Assembly: GCF_014302995.1 (NCBI RefSeq)
Contig: NZ_CP060295.1
Coordinates: forward strand, 2,170,001-2,234,000
Direction of reading: 5' to 3'
Source of the DNA: Variovorax sp. PAMC26660
Lineage (GTDB): Bacteria; Pseudomonadota; Gammaproteobacteria; Burkholderiales; Burkholderiaceae_C
Length of the DNA stretch: 64,000 bases
Shown here: positions 1 to 9,456 of the stretch, one piece after another
How positions within the stretch are numbered: position 1 is the stretch's first letter
Layout: each line of letters opens with the position of its first letter
Made by a program: the position numbers and the translations under genes
Notes under the pieces: model-generated
Databases searched by the model: none
Told to the model about the DNA's origin: nothing
The model's input: only the letters and a program-made list of their open reading frames with translations

Positions 1-70
1 AAAACTTCGCAAGCACGTTGCGAGCCCTTCCTCCTACGATAGCTGGCATCAACTCCCTGGAGCCACGCTG

Positions 71-1087
71 ATGAACCTGAAGAAGTTTCCCCGTCACGCC
101 CTCACCTTCGGCCCGACACCGATCCATCCGTTGAAGCGTCTGAGCGCGCACCTGGGCGGCAAGGTCGATCTCTATGCCAAGCGCGAGGACTGCAACAGCG
201 GCCTGGCCTTCGGCGGCAACAAGACGCGCAAGCTCGAATACCTGATCCCCGAGGCGCTCGAAGGCGGCTACGACACGCTGGTGTCCATCGGCGGCATCCA
301 GTCGAACCAGACGCGGCAGGTCGCGGCGGTGGCCGCGCACCTGGGCCTGAAGTGCGTGCTGGTGCAGGAGAACTGGGTCAACTACTCGGACGCGCTCTAC
401 GACCGGGTCGGCAACATCGAGATGTCACGCATCCTCGGCGCCGACGTGCGGCTCGATGCAGCGGGCTTCGACATCGGCATCCGCAAGAGCTGGGAAGAAG
501 CGATGAACGACGTGCGCAAGGCCGGTGGCAAGCCGTTTCCGATTCCGGCGGGCTGCTCGGAGCATCCGCGCGGTGGCCTGGGCTTCGTCGGCTTTGCGGA
601 GGAAGTGCGGCAGCAGGAGGCCGAGCTGGGCTTCAAGTTCGACTACATCGTGACCTGTTCGGTCACCGGCAGCACACAGGCCGGCATGGTGGTGGGTTTT
701 GCGGCCGACGGCCGGGCCGACCGCGTGATCGGCATCGACGCCTCGGCCAAGCCGCAGCAGACCTTCGAGCAGATCGTGCGCATCGCCAAGGGCACGGCCG
801 AACTGGTCGAGCTGGACCGCGACATCACCGACAAGGACGTGGTGCTGGACCGCCGCTTCGGCGGGCCCGAATACGGGCTGCCGAACGAAGGCACGCTGGA
901 GGCGATCCGCCTGTGCGCGCGCTTCGAGGGCATGCTGACCGACCCTGTGTACGAGGGCAAGTCGATGCACGGGATGATCGAGAAGGTGCGGCTCGGGGAA
1001 TTCCCGGCCGGCTCGAAGGTGCTGTACGCGCACTTGGGCGGTGTGCCCGCCCTGAACGCCTACAGCTTCCTGTTCCGCAACGGCTGA
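71..1087 (+). CDS. acdS: 1-aminocyclopropane-1-carboxylate (ACC) deaminase
   Basis: A cytoplasmic PLP enzyme that splits the plant ethylene precursor ACC into 2-oxobutyrate and ammonia. The 338-residue length matches the family. The PLP lysine is Lys51 in [10 protein letters not shown], and the residues that separate true ACC deaminases from D-cysteine desulfhydrases are all present: Ser78, Tyr268, Tyr294, Glu295 and Leu322. The ATG is preceded by GGAG (59-62). The gene converges on pyk with 12 bp between them. ACC deaminase genes in this group are usually controlled by a divergent Lrp-type regulator; only 70 bp of upstream sequence are in the window, so that neighbour cannot be seen. Function is close to certain because every diagnostic residue is in place. 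Confidence 0.96.
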   Translation: MNLKKFPRHALTFGPTPIHPLKRLSAHLGGKVDLYAKREDCNSGLAFGGNKTRKLEYLIPEALEGGYDTLVSIGGIQSNQTRQVAAVAAHLGLKCVLVQENWVNYSDALYDRVGNIEMSRILGADVRLDAAGFDIGIRKSWEEAMNDVRKAGGKPFPIPAGCSEHPRGGLGFVGFAEEVRQQEAELGFKFDYIVTCSVTGSTQAGMVVGFAADGRADRVIGIDASAKPQQTFEQIVRIAKGTAELVELDRDITDKDVVLDRRFGGPEYGLPNEGTLEAIRLCARFEGMLTDPVYEGKSMHGMIEKVRLGEFPAGSKVLYAHLGGVPALNAYSFLFRNG

Positions 1088-1099
1088 GCCGTTTTCAGG

Positions 1100-2548
1100 T
1101 CAGCGCACGCGGCAAATCTTCAGCATGTTGGTGCCGCCCGGGGCACCCATCGGCTCGCCGCAGGTGATGGCGTACACGTCGCCGCTCTGCACGATGCCGC
1201 GCTTCTTCAGATGGGCTTCGGCCTGTTCGAGCGCAGTGTCGCGGTCGGTTTGCGAATCCATCAGCAGCGGGCGCACGTTGCGGTACAGCGCCAGCTTGCG
1301 CTGCGTGGCCAGCCGCGAGGTCAGGGCGTACATGGGGATGTGCGCACGGTGGCGGCTCATCCACAGCATGGTGGAGCCCGACTCGGTCAGCGCCACGATG
1401 GCCTTGGCGCCCAGGTGGTGTGCCGTGAACAACGCGCCCATGGCAATCGACTGGTCGATGCGGCTGTAGGTCTTGCCGCTGAAGTCGGCGTCGAGCGTCT
1501 TGTCTTCGGCAATTTCGGCGGCCTCGCAGATGCGGCTCATCTCCTGCACCGTTTCGAGCGGGTAGCGGCCCGAGGCGGTTTCGGCCGAGAGCATCACGGC
1601 GTCGGTGCCGTCGAGCACGGCATTGGCCACGTCACTCACTTCGGCGCGCGTGGGCACGGGGTTGGTGATCATCGACTCCATCATCTGGGTCGCGGTGATC
1701 ACCACCTTGTCCATGTCGCGCGCCATGCGGATCATTTTTTTCTGCAGCGCGGGCACTGCCGCATTGCCGACTTCGACCGCGAGGTCGCCACGGGCAACCA
1801 TGATGCCGTCACTGGCGCGCAGAATTTCTTCCAGCTTCGGAATGGCTTCGGCGCGTTCGATCTTGGCGATCATCCCGGGCTTGTGGCCGAACTCTGCAGC
1901 CGCCACGTTGCACAGCTGGCGCGCCATTTCCATGTCGGTGGCGTTCTTGGGGAAGCTCACGGCCACGTAGTCGGCCTGGAAGCTCATCGCGGTCTTGATG
2001 TCCTCCATGTCCTTGGCCGTCAGCGCGGGTGCCGTGAGGCCGCCGCCCTGCTTGTTGATGCCCTTGTTGTTCGACAGCTCGCCGCCCAGCTTGACGGTGG
2101 TGTGCACGGCTTCGCCGCGAACAGCGTCGACGGTCAGCACGATCAGGCCGTCGTTCAGCAGCAGCTTGTCGCCGGGCTTCACGTCACGCGGCAGGTCCTT
2201 GTAGTCCAGGCCCACGGCATCGATGTCGCCGGGTTCGGTGCGCGAGGCGTCGAGCACGAACTTGGCGCCCGGCTCCAGCCAGACCTTGCCCTGCGCAAAC
2301 TTGCCGACGCGGATCTTCGGACCCTGCAGGTCGGCCATGATGGCCACTTCGCGCCCCACCTTGCGGGCAGCTTCGCGCACCATGGCGGCACGATCGATGT
2401 GGTCCTGCGCGGTGCCGTGGCTGAAATTGAGCCGCACCACGCTGACCTTGGCCAGGATCATCTGCTCCAGCAGTTCCGGCGTGTTGGACGCCGGGCCGAG
2501 CGTGGCAACAATCTTGGTGGCGTGGCGGGGGATGCGGTCCGTGCTCAT
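1100..2548 (-). CDS. pyk: Pyruvate kinase
   Basis: Converts phosphoenolpyruvate and ADP to pyruvate and ATP, the last step of glycolysis. At 482 residues it is full length. The barrel begins near TKIVATLGPAS (11-21), the catalytic lysine is Lys229 in IAKIERAEAI, the metal-binding signature MVARGDLAVEVG covers 250-261, and TRAEVSDVANAVLDGTDAV lies at about 300-318; the allosteric C-terminal domain follows. It is the second gene of a leftward pair with pgk, 87 bp downstream of it, so the two may be co-transcribed. The gap contains a short hairpin (GTGTCT/AGACAC near 2590-2610) without a T-run on the coding strand. Confidence 0.96.
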   Translation of the reverse strand: MSTDRIPRHATKIVATLGPASNTPELLEQMILAKVSVVRLNFSHGTAQDHIDRAAMVREAARKVGREVAIMADLQGPKIRVGKFAQGKVWLEPGAKFVLDASRTEPGDIDAVGLDYKDLPRDVKPGDKLLLNDGLIVLTVDAVRGEAVHTTVKLGGELSNNKGINKQGGGLTAPALTAKDMEDIKTAMSFQADYVAVSFPKNATDMEMARQLCNVAAAEFGHKPGMIAKIERAEAIPKLEEILRASDGIMVARGDLAVEVGNAAVPALQKKMIRMARDMDKVVITATQMMESMITNPVPTRAEVSDVANAVLDGTDAVMLSAETASGRYPLETVQEMSRICEAAEIAEDKTLDADFSGKTYSRIDQSIAMGALFTAHHLGAKAIVALTESGSTMLWMSRHRAHIPMYALTSRLATQRKLALYRNVRPLLMDSQTDRDTALEQAEAHLKKRGIVQSGDVYAITCGEPMGAPGGTNMLKICRVR

Positions 2549-2635
2549 GAAGGTAGTCTCCGTTTTGTATTCGCTACTGTATACACTTTGTGTGTCTGAC
2601 GGAAGACACCCCCGTGGGTTTCCCCGCCGCCGGCA

Positions 2636-3829
2636 TCAGCCGGCCGCGCGCTTGGACAGGATCTCGAAGGCCGGCAGGGTCTTGCCTTCCAGCACTTCGA
2701 GAAACGCGCCGCCGCCGGTCGAGATGTAGCCGACCTGCTTTTCGATGCCGTACTTGGCAATGGCCGCGAGCGTGTCGCCGCCACCGGCAATCGAGAAGGC
2801 GCTGCTCTGGGCAATCGCCTGCGCGATGGCTTTGGTGCCGCCTTCGAAGGCATCGAACTCGAACACGCCCACCGGGCCGTTCCAGACGATGGTGCCGGCT
2901 TCGCGCAACTGTGCGGCCAGGATCGCGGACGTCTTCGGGCCGATGTCCAGGATCAGGTCGTCGTCCGCCACGTCATTGGCGTCCTTGACGGTGGCGACCG
3001 CGTCTGCCGCGAAGGTCTTGGCCGTGACCACGTCCACCGGAATCGGCACGTCGGCGCCGCGCGCGCGCATGGCTTCGATCACCGCCTTGGCCTGATCGAT
3101 CAGGTCGGGCTCGGCCAGCGACTTGCCGATCTTCAGGCCAGCCGCCAGCATGAAGGTGTTGGCGATGCCGCCACCGACGATCAACTGGTCGACATTGGCC
3201 GACAGGCTCTTGAGGATGGTCAGCTTGGTGCTGACCTTCGAGCCCGCCACGATGGCCACCAGCGGTCGCTTGGGTTGCGCCAGCGCCTTGGTGATGGCGT
3301 CCATCTCGGCGGCCAGCAGCGGGCCGGCCGCTGCAATCTTCGCGAACTGCGCGATGCCGTAGGTGGTGGCTTCAGCGCGGTGCGCGGTGCCGAAGGCGTC
3401 GTTCACGTAGATGTCGGTGAGCGCGGCGAGCTTGCGGGCCAGCGCTTCGTCGTTCTTCTTCTCGCCCTTGTTGACGCGGCAGTTCTCGAGCAGCACGACC
3501 TGGCCGGGCTTCACGTCGACGCCGTCGACCCAGTTGGCCACCAGCGGCACTTCGCGGCCCAGCAGCTCACCCAGGCGCTTGGCCACGGGGGCGAGCGAGT
3601 CTTCAGGCTTGAATTCACCCTCGGTCGGGCGCCCCAGGTGCGAGGTGACCATCACGGCCGCGCCGGCGTCGAGCGCCAACTGGATGCAAGGCACCGAGGC
3701 GCGCACGCGCGTGTCTTCGGTGATGTTGCCGGCGTCGTCCTGCGGCACGTTGAGATCGGCGCGGATGAAAACGCGTTGGCCGGCGGCCTTGCCCTGCGCG
3801 CAGAGGTCGGTGAATCGAATGACGTTCAT
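2636..3829 (-). CDS. pgk: Phosphoglycerate kinase
   Basis: Transfers the acyl phosphate of 1,3-bisphosphoglycerate to ADP in glycolysis, and the reverse in gluconeogenesis. The start chosen at 3829 ([10 protein letters not shown]) gives 397 residues, the family's usual length; the open frame runs about 79 codons further upstream, but that part is arginine-rich and unlike the family. [10 protein letters not shown] near residues 21-30 is the N-terminal signature, and the C-terminal GGGDTLAA loop binds nucleotide. No clear Shine-Dalgarno precedes the start. It lies directly upstream of pyk on the same strand, and a LysR gene on the same strand ends 91 bp upstream. Confidence 0.96.
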   Translation of the reverse strand: MNVIRFTDLCAQGKAAGQRVFIRADLNVPQDDAGNITEDTRVRASVPCIQLALDAGAAVMVTSHLGRPTEGEFKPEDSLAPVAKRLGELLGREVPLVANWVDGVDVKPGQVVLLENCRVNKGEKKNDEALARKLAALTDIYVNDAFGTAHRAEATTYGIAQFAKIAAAGPLLAAEMDAITKALAQPKRPLVAIVAGSKVSTKLTILKSLSANVDQLIVGGGIANTFMLAAGLKIGKSLAEPDLIDQAKAVIEAMRARGADVPIPVDVVTAKTFAADAVATVKDANDVADDDLILDIGPKTSAILAAQLREAGTIVWNGPVGVFEFDAFEGGTKAIAQAIAQSSAFSIAGGGDTLAAIAKYGIEKQVGYISTGGGAFLEVLEGKTLPAFEILSKRAAG

Positions 3830-3920
3830 GGATCTGGAGGTGGTGGAAGACGGGTCGGGCTGCATTGTAGGTTTGGCCCTGCGGCGCCCCTGTACGCCCC
3901 TTGCACGCGGTCGATGCTTT

Positions 3921-4826
3921 TCAGCCCTTTTGCTGCGCCCTGGCGAAGCGTTCGAGGATCTCGACAAAACTCGCGGCGGCGGGAGACAGTGCACGCCGCG
4001 CAGCGCTGTACACACACACCTCGCGATGAAAGTCCGGCGACTCCAGCCGCACCATCTGCAACCCATGGGCGCGCACCAGTGGGGCCGAGTAGGTCGGGCA
4101 CACCGTCAACCCGAGCCCCGAAGCCACCATGCCCAGCGCGGTCGTCATGTACGACACCTCCTGGGTGCCGGGGCGCAGCATGTAAGCGCGCTCGGCCGGG
4201 GCCAGTTCGGGCAGCACGCGCTGGCGGAAGTCGCGCGTGGGCGCGATGAAGGTGTAGGGCTCGAGCTCGTGCCAGCGCACCTTGCGGCGCTTCGCGAAGG
4301 CGTGGTCGGGCGGGCAGATCAGCCAATGGCGGTCGCGAAACAGCGTGCGGCGCTCGATGGCGCCGTCGACCGCCACGTCCTGCCCCACCGCCAGCTCGAC
4401 ATCGCCGGCCGTCACGCCCGCGAGCAGGTGCTCGGGCAGGGTGTCGGCCAGTCGCACATCGACATCGGGATAGGCCTCGCGGTAGGCCGCGATCACGCGC
4501 GGCATCAACGTGCAGGCCATGAGCTGCGGTGCCGCAAGCCGTAGCAAGCCTTTCTTCTTGTCACGCAGATCGGTCACGCCCGCTACCGCGCTCGTGAGAT
4601 CGCCCAGCAGCCGATGCACCGATGGCAGGAACTCGCGCCCCGCCTCCGACAGTTGCACGCTGCGGGTGTGGCGGTCGAGCAGTTGCACGCCCATCTCGCG
4701 TTCGAGTTCGCGCACCAGCACGCTGAGCGCCGACTGGGTCAGGTGCAACTGCTGCGCCGCAGCAGTGAAGCTGCCGGCTTCGGCCACGGCGGCAAAGGCG
4801 CGCAATTGGCGCAGGGTCAGATTCAT
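3921..4826 (-). CDS. LysR-family transcriptional regulator
   Basis: A 301-residue LysR protein: winged helix-turn-helix at about residues 1-60 ([20 protein letters not shown], then [13 protein letters not shown]), then a periplasmic-binding-protein-like effector domain to the end. It is transcribed divergently from the VOC/hydrolase/hydroxylase operon starting at 4912. The 85-bp intergenic region holds a 16-bp AT-rich palindrome suited to a LysR dimer, so it most likely activates that operon in response to a pathway intermediate and represses itself. The inducer cannot be read from the sequence. Confidence 0.9.
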   Translation of the reverse strand: MNLTLRQLRAFAAVAEAGSFTAAAQQLHLTQSALSVLVRELEREMGVQLLDRHTRSVQLSEAGREFLPSVHRLLGDLTSAVAGVTDLRDKKKGLLRLAAPQLMACTLMPRVIAAYREAYPDVDVRLADTLPEHLLAGVTAGDVELAVGQDVAVDGAIERRTLFRDRHWLICPPDHAFAKRRKVRWHELEPYTFIAPTRDFRQRVLPELAPAERAYMLRPGTQEVSYMTTALGMVASGLGLTVCPTYSAPLVRAHGLQMVRLESPDFHREVCVYSAARRALSPAAASFVEILERFARAQQKG

Positions 4827-4834
4827 ATGGTTAT

Positions 4835-4850
4835 TTCATCAATCGATGAA
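4835..4850. promoter_or_regulatory. Probable LysR operator between the LysR gene and the aromatic operon
   Basis: TTCATCAATCGATGAA is a perfect 16-bp palindrome with T-N11-A geometry, placed just upstream of the LysR start codon (4826) and about 60 bp upstream of the divergent operon start (4912). The surrounding 40 bp are AT-rich in a GC-rich genome. A related half site (GATTGCATCATAA) follows at about 4859-4871 and could be the activation half. The assignment rests on position and symmetry. Confidence 0.6.
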
Positions 4851-4911
4851 TTAATTTCGATTGCATCATAAGACGCGGCATCGCCCAATCGCGGCTTACC
4901 GGAGACAAGCC

Positions 4912-5466
4912 ATGCCGACGACTGCCCACACGGCACCCCCACCACCCGTTCGCGGGTTGCATCACTTCGCCTGGCGCTGCCGCGACAGCGAAGAGACCCG
5001 CCACTTCTACGAAGACCTGCTGGGCCTGCCGCTCGCGCACGTCATCAAGAGCGACCACGTGCCGAGCACGGGCGAGTACTGCCCCTACGTGCACATTTTT
5101 TTCCAGATGCGCGACGGCTCGTACGTCGCCTTCTTCGACCTGGGCGACGACATCGCCGCACTGCCTTCGCCCAACACGCCTTCATGGGTGAACCACATCG
5201 CGCTGCGCGTCGACTCGGTGGCCGACCTGCTCGCGGCCAAGGCGCGGCTCGAAGGCGCCGGCATCGAGGTGCTGGGCGTGACCGACCACCACATCATCGA
5301 ATCGATCTACTTCTTCGACCCCAACGGCATCCGCGTGGAGCTGACCACGCCGACCGTGCCGCAGGCCGAGATGGACGCGCATGCGCTGCGCGCACATGCC
5401 GACCTCGATGCCTGGACCGCGCGCAAGGCCGAGCTGCGTGCTGCGAGGGGTGTGTCGAATGTCTGA
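4912..5466 (+). CDS. VOC-fold protein, glyoxalase/extradiol dioxygenase-like
   Basis: A 184-residue vicinal-oxygen-chelate protein. The start at 4912 is preceded by GGAG (4901-4904); the frame is open further upstream but without a ribosome-binding site. Candidate metal ligands have the classic His-His-Glu spacing: His in GLHHFAW (residue 17 or 18), His in WVNHIALRV, and Glu in GIRVELT near the end. This is consistent with a single-module extradiol dioxygenase or a glyoxalase-like lyase. It is the first gene of a tightly packed operon and its stop overlaps the next start by eight bases, so translation is probably coupled. The ring-hydroxylating and hydrolase genes downstream favour a ring-cleavage role, which is an inference. 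Confidence 0.85.
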   Translation: MPTTAHTAPPPPVRGLHHFAWRCRDSEETRHFYEDLLGLPLAHVIKSDHVPSTGEYCPYVHIFFQMRDGSYVAFFDLGDDIAALPSPNTPSWVNHIALRVDSVADLLAAKARLEGAGIEVLGVTDHHIIESIYFFDPNGIRVELTTPTVPQAEMDAHALRAHADLDAWTARKAELRAARGVSNV

Positions 5467-6580
5467 GATGCAACTCGCCGTCATCGACGTCAAGCCCGGC
5501 GCATCGATGGAAAGCCAGTCGGGCCTGCAACTGCTGCGCCCGCGCATCTACGGCGCCTACCGCGCACCGGCGGGGCCGAAAAAGATCGCGGCCATCGTGA
5601 TGCACCCGACCAGCAACTTCATGGGCCACTACCTGATCGGCCCGCTGGCCGAGCGCGGCATCTGCTGCATGGGCCTGAACTCCCGCTTCGTGGGCAACGA
5701 CACGGTGCTGCTGATGGAACGCGCCATTCAGGACCTGGGCGCCGGCGTGCAGCACCTGCGCGCGGCTGGTTACGAGAAGGTTTTTCTCGTCGGCAACTCG
5801 GGCGGCGCTGCACTCGCGAGCTTCTACCAGGCGCAGGCCGAGAAGCTCACGGCCACGCACCTTCCCGATGGCGACCCCACGCACCTGCACCCCGACGATC
5901 TGCCTCCCGTGGATGGCATCGCGCTGTGCGCCGCGCACCTGGGCCGCACGCGGCTGATGCGCGAATGGATCGACCCCTCGGTCACCGACGAGCACGACCC
6001 GCTCTCGGTGGACCCTGAACTCGACATGTACGACCCGCGCCATCGCATGCCCTACGACCCCGCATTCCTCGCCCACTTCAGCGCGGCGCAGAAGGCGCGG
6101 CTGGACCGCATCGAGCAGTGGGCCATCGACCGGCTCGCGCTGCTGCGCAGCACACCGGGCGCGCCGCGCGACCAGGCCTTCATCGTCTACCGCACGCACG
6201 CCGATCCACGCTGCGTGGACCTCTCGCTCGACGCCAACGAGCGCCTGCCCGGCAGCGTGTGGGGCGATGCGCGGCAGGTGAACTATTCGGCCAATGCGAT
6301 GGGCCGCACCACCTCGCTGACCGCCTTCCTGTCGCAGTGGTCGTCGCGCTCGCAGGCCGATGGGCCCACCAACCTCGCGCGCACCACGGTGCCGAAGCTG
6401 CTGTTGACCTACACGGGCGACCAGTCGACCTTTCCGAGCACGCGCGACGCATGGATGGCCGCCGGTGGTGCGCGCATCCGCAATGTCGACATCGTGGGCG
6501 GCAACCACTACCTGGCGGGCCAGCCGCACCTGATTCCACAGGCGGCCGATGCCATCGCCGAGTTCGCCCACGCGCTGTAG
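5459..6580 (+). CDS. Alpha/beta hydrolase
   Basis: A 373-residue soluble alpha/beta-hydrolase-fold protein. The nucleophile elbow is GNSGG with Ser114, the first strands are at about 40-75 (IAAIVMHPTSNFMGHYL), and a late His in IVGGNHYLAG (about 353) suits the catalytic triad. A long insertion, residues about 125-290, forms a cap and explains the large size. The ATG at 5459 overlaps the end of the VOC gene. With a ring-cleavage type gene upstream and a hydroxylase downstream, C-C bond or ester hydrolysis of a ring-fission product is the likely role; the substrate is unknown. Confidence 0.82.
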   Translation: MSEMQLAVIDVKPGASMESQSGLQLLRPRIYGAYRAPAGPKKIAAIVMHPTSNFMGHYLIGPLAERGICCMGLNSRFVGNDTVLLMERAIQDLGAGVQHLRAAGYEKVFLVGNSGGAALASFYQAQAEKLTATHLPDGDPTHLHPDDLPPVDGIALCAAHLGRTRLMREWIDPSVTDEHDPLSVDPELDMYDPRHRMPYDPAFLAHFSAAQKARLDRIEQWAIDRLALLRSTPGAPRDQAFIVYRTHADPRCVDLSLDANERLPGSVWGDARQVNYSANAMGRTTSLTAFLSQWSSRSQADGPTNLARTTVPKLLLTYTGDQSTFPSTRDAWMAAGGARIRNVDIVGGNHYLAGQPHLIPQAADAIAEFAHAL

Positions 6581-6587
6581 AAGAGAC

Positions 6588-8240
6588 ATGGAAAACTTTG
6601 CATTCGCACCGGCCTACGAGCTGCCGGTCTGGCCCTTCACGCCGCCGCCCGAACTGAACAGCACGACCGTCGTGCGCCACCCGATCGTGATCGTCGGCGC
6701 GGGGCCGGCCGGCCTCACGCTGGCTTGCGACCTCGCGCAGCGCGGCGTGCATGCAGTGTTGATCGACGAAGACGACACCGTCGGCGTGCGCGGCGCTTCG
6801 TCGCGCGGCATCTGCTACGCGCAGAAGAGCCTGGAGATCTTCGAGCGCCTGGGCATCTACGAACGCATGGCCGCCAAGGGCATCACCTGGTCGTTCGGGC
6901 GCACCTTCTCTGGCGAGCAGGAGGTCTACAACTTCAACCTGCAGACGAACAGCGTCTCGAAGCAGCCGCCGTTCATCAACCTGCAGCAGTTCTACGTCGA
7001 GTGGTTCCTGGTCGAGCGCATCCTCGAGCTGGGCCGCACCGACGTCCGCTGGAAGAGCCGCGTGACCCGCGTCGAACCACTGGGCGACGGCGTGCGCATC
7101 GACATCGAGACGCCGGCCGGCAGCTACACCATTGAGGCCGACCACCTGATCGATGCCACGGGCGCCAACAGCCCGATCCGCACGCAACTCGGCATCGCGG
7201 CGCATGCCTCGCGCAGCACCGACCGCTGGTGCATCAGCGACGTGCGCTTCAAGAAGCCGCTGCCCACCGAGCGCTGGACCTGGGTCGACGCGCCCTTCAA
7301 CGAAGGCCGTGGCGTCTGGCAGCACCTGATGGCCGATGGCGTGTGGCGCATCGACTACCAGATGCCCGAAGACTGCGACACGGCTCACATCAGCAAACCC
7401 GAAGTGGCGGGTGCGCGGTTGCGCGAGCAGCTCGGGCCCGACGTGGAGTTCGAGTTCGTGTGGATCGGCCCTTACGGCTACCGCGACCACCTGCTCGACA
7501 GCTTCCGGCATGGCCGCGTGTTCTTCATCGGCGATGCGGCGCATGTGGTGAGCCCATTCGGTGCGCGTGGCGGCAACAGCGGCATCCAGGATGCCGCCAA
7601 CCTCGGCTGGAAACTCGCGCTGGTGATGCAAGGGCAGGCCGGCGATGCGCTGCTCGGCAGCTATGACGCCGAACGCCAACCCGCGGCCGCGCAGAACCTG
7701 CAGGTGACGAGCCGCTCGGCGCGCTTTCTCGCGCCGCGCTCGCCAGCCGAGCACACGCTGCGCCGGGCGGTGGTGGCGCTCGCCGCACGCCATCCGTTCG
7801 CGCGGGCGCTGGTGAACACCGGCCGCATGTCGGTCGCGAACGATTACCCGGCGGCGCCGCAGCTGCCCGAAGGCGGTCGCACGGTGCAGAACCTGCCGCT
7901 GCGCTGGGCCGACGACGGGCGCGAGACGACGCTGATGCGGTTGCTGGCCGAGGGCACGCAATGCATCGGCCTGTGGTTCGCGCCGACGCGCGATCAGGCC
8001 AGCGCCGCCGTGAACGCCACGGCCTCGCTCCCGCTGCGCCTGCTCGCAGTGGGCGGCGACAGCGACCTGCCCACGCTGCAAGCCGACGAACAACTCGCGC
8101 GCCATCTCGGCATCGGCGATGCGGGCAGCTTCGCCCTCGTGCGGCCCGATGCCTACCGCGCCGCCGTGCTGTCGCAAGCCACGCCCGAAGCCATCGCCGC
8201 CGCATTGCGCACCGCCCTCGCCCACGACACCGCCCCATGA
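6588..8240 (+). CDS. FAD-dependent monooxygenase (aromatic hydroxylase family)
   Basis: A 550-residue group A flavoprotein hydroxylase. The Rossmann motif VIVGAGPAGL is at residues 34-43 and the FAD-ribityl motif GDAAHVVSPFGARGG lies at about 313-327; the C-terminal thioredoxin-like domain seen in the MhpA/PheA group occupies roughly 400-550. Such enzymes use NAD(P)H and O2 to hydroxylate phenolic rings. The ATG at 6588 lies 7 bp after the hydrolase stop; an in-frame upstream start would overlap that gene and is less likely. The gene ends in an ATGA overlap with the DUF2783 gene. This hydroxylase suggests the operon handles a phenolic or hydroxylated aromatic acid. Confidence 0.88.
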   Translation: MENFAFAPAYELPVWPFTPPPELNSTTVVRHPIVIVGAGPAGLTLACDLAQRGVHAVLIDEDDTVGVRGASSRGICYAQKSLEIFERLGIYERMAAKGITWSFGRTFSGEQEVYNFNLQTNSVSKQPPFINLQQFYVEWFLVERILELGRTDVRWKSRVTRVEPLGDGVRIDIETPAGSYTIEADHLIDATGANSPIRTQLGIAAHASRSTDRWCISDVRFKKPLPTERWTWVDAPFNEGRGVWQHLMADGVWRIDYQMPEDCDTAHISKPEVAGARLREQLGPDVEFEFVWIGPYGYRDHLLDSFRHGRVFFIGDAAHVVSPFGARGGNSGIQDAANLGWKLALVMQGQAGDALLGSYDAERQPAAAQNLQVTSRSARFLAPRSPAEHTLRRAVVALAARHPFARALVNTGRMSVANDYPAAPQLPEGGRTVQNLPLRWADDGRETTLMRLLAEGTQCIGLWFAPTRDQASAAVNATASLPLRLLAVGGDSDLPTLQADEQLARHLGIGDAGSFALVRPDAYRAAVLSQATPEAIAAALRTALAHDTAP

Positions 8241-8443
8241 ACACAGAGCCCCGCATCCCCGACCCCGATGGCTTCTACGCTGCCCTGCTGGCTGCGCACG
8301 AAGGCCTGAGCGAAGCGCACAGCGCCGACCTCAACGCCCGCCTCGTGCTGCTGCTGGCCAACCAGTGCGGCGACCAGGCCGTGCTGCTGGCCTGCATCCG
8401 CGCGGCCGCCGAAGACAACTCCACGACCACTCACACCCCATGA
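8237..8443 (+). CDS. DUF2783 small protein
   Basis: A 68-residue protein coupled by ATGA overlaps on both sides, to the hydroxylase upstream (8237-8240) and to the metallo-hydrolase-like gene downstream (8440-8443). It is predicted to be mainly helical, with the conserved core DGFYAALLAAHEGLS followed by LNARLVLLLANQCGD. The sequence fits the DUF2783 family, a small uncharacterised family usually found beside FAD-dependent hydroxylases of this type. No catalytic residues, signal peptide or membrane segment is visible. An accessory or stabilising subunit of the hydroxylase is the simplest guess, based only on the strict gene coupling. Confidence 0.8.
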   Translation: MNTEPRIPDPDGFYAALLAAHEGLSEAHSADLNARLVLLLANQCGDQAVLLACIRAAAEDNSTTTHTP

Positions 8444-9417
8444 CCGCCAACGTCTCTTTCGCTTCTGCCTCGGACACCCGCGAGCAGAAGCCCCAATTGC
8501 GCGAACTCGCGCCCGGTGCCTACGGCTACATCAGCGACTTCGACCCCAACTGCGGCTTCGTCGTCGGCGACGAGCACGTGGTGCTGATCGACACACGCCC
8601 CACGCCGCGCATGGCACGCGACTTTCTCGCGGCCATCCGCACGGTGACGGACAAACCGATCAAGACCATCGTGCTCACCCACTACCACGCGGTGCGGGTG
8701 ATGGGCGCGAGCGCCTTCGACGAGGTGGAACAGATCATCGCGAGCAACGGCACGCTCGACTGGATCCGCACGCGCGGGCAGGCCGATTTCGATTCGGAGG
8801 TCGGCCGCTTCCCGCGCCTGTTCGCGGGCGTGGAAGAGATCCCGGGCCTGACCTTCCCAACGATGAGCTTCGATCGCCAGATGAGCCTGTGGCTCGGGCC
8901 GCGCCCCGGCACGGGCCGCGAGTTGCGCCTCATGGCGCTGGGCCGGGGCCATTCGAGCGGCGACACCGTGGCGTGGCTGCCCGACTGCGGCGTGCTGTTC
9001 TCGGGCGACGTGGTCGAGAACCACTGCGGCGTGTACGCGGGCGACGCCTACATCGGCGACTGGGCCGGCACGCTCGACGCGGTGCATGCGCTGAAGCCGC
9101 GCGTGCTGGTGCCCGGACGCGGCGCGGTGCTGCAGGACGAGGCCGCCTGTGCCGAGGCCATCGGCCTCACCAAGGCCTTTCTCTCGACGCTGCTCGACAG
9201 CGTGCGCGCGGGCATCGCCGCAGGCGAAACGCTGCGCGGCTGCTTTGCGCGCGCCGAAGCGGCGATGACGCCACGCTTCGGCAACTGGCCCGTGTTCCAG
9301 CACGTGCTGCCCTTCGACGTGTCGCGCGCCTATGACGAGCTGCGCGGCATCGAGCACCCCGTCATCTGGACGGCGGAGCGCGATCGCGAGCTGTGGCAGA
9401 CGCTGCGCGGCGAATGA
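8440..9417 (+). CDS. Metallo-beta-lactamase-fold protein with a degenerate metal site
   Basis: A 325-residue protein with the MBL fold. The canonical HxHxDH motif reads His81-Tyr-His83-Ala-Val85-Arg86, so the Asp-His pair that builds the second metal site is replaced by Val-Arg. The third His (His171 in GRGHSSGD) and the bridging Asp (Asp190 in LFSGDVV) remain, but the last His of the usual PGHG is Arg227 (PGRG). At most one metal site is intact. It starts inside the end of the DUF2783 gene. A hydrolase or lactonase acting on a pathway intermediate is plausible, but the altered site means standard MBL chemistry should not be assumed. Confidence 0.85.
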   Translation: MTANVSFASASDTREQKPQLRELAPGAYGYISDFDPNCGFVVGDEHVVLIDTRPTPRMARDFLAAIRTVTDKPIKTIVLTHYHAVRVMGASAFDEVEQIIASNGTLDWIRTRGQADFDSEVGRFPRLFAGVEEIPGLTFPTMSFDRQMSLWLGPRPGTGRELRLMALGRGHSSGDTVAWLPDCGVLFSGDVVENHCGVYAGDAYIGDWAGTLDAVHALKPRVLVPGRGAVLQDEAACAEAIGLTKAFLSTLLDSVRAGIAAGETLRGCFARAEAAMTPRFGNWPVFQHVLPFDVSRAYDELRGIEHPVIWTAERDRELWQTLRGE

Positions 9418-9456
9418 GCTGAACCGATTTCAAAAAAGCAACGGAGACAAAAGACG

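Noticed and set aside
2570..2620. Hairpin near 2590-2610 between pgk and pyk as a terminator
   Set aside because: Stem GTGTCT/AGACAC is short, without a T-run on the coding strand; evidence is too weak for a terminator call.
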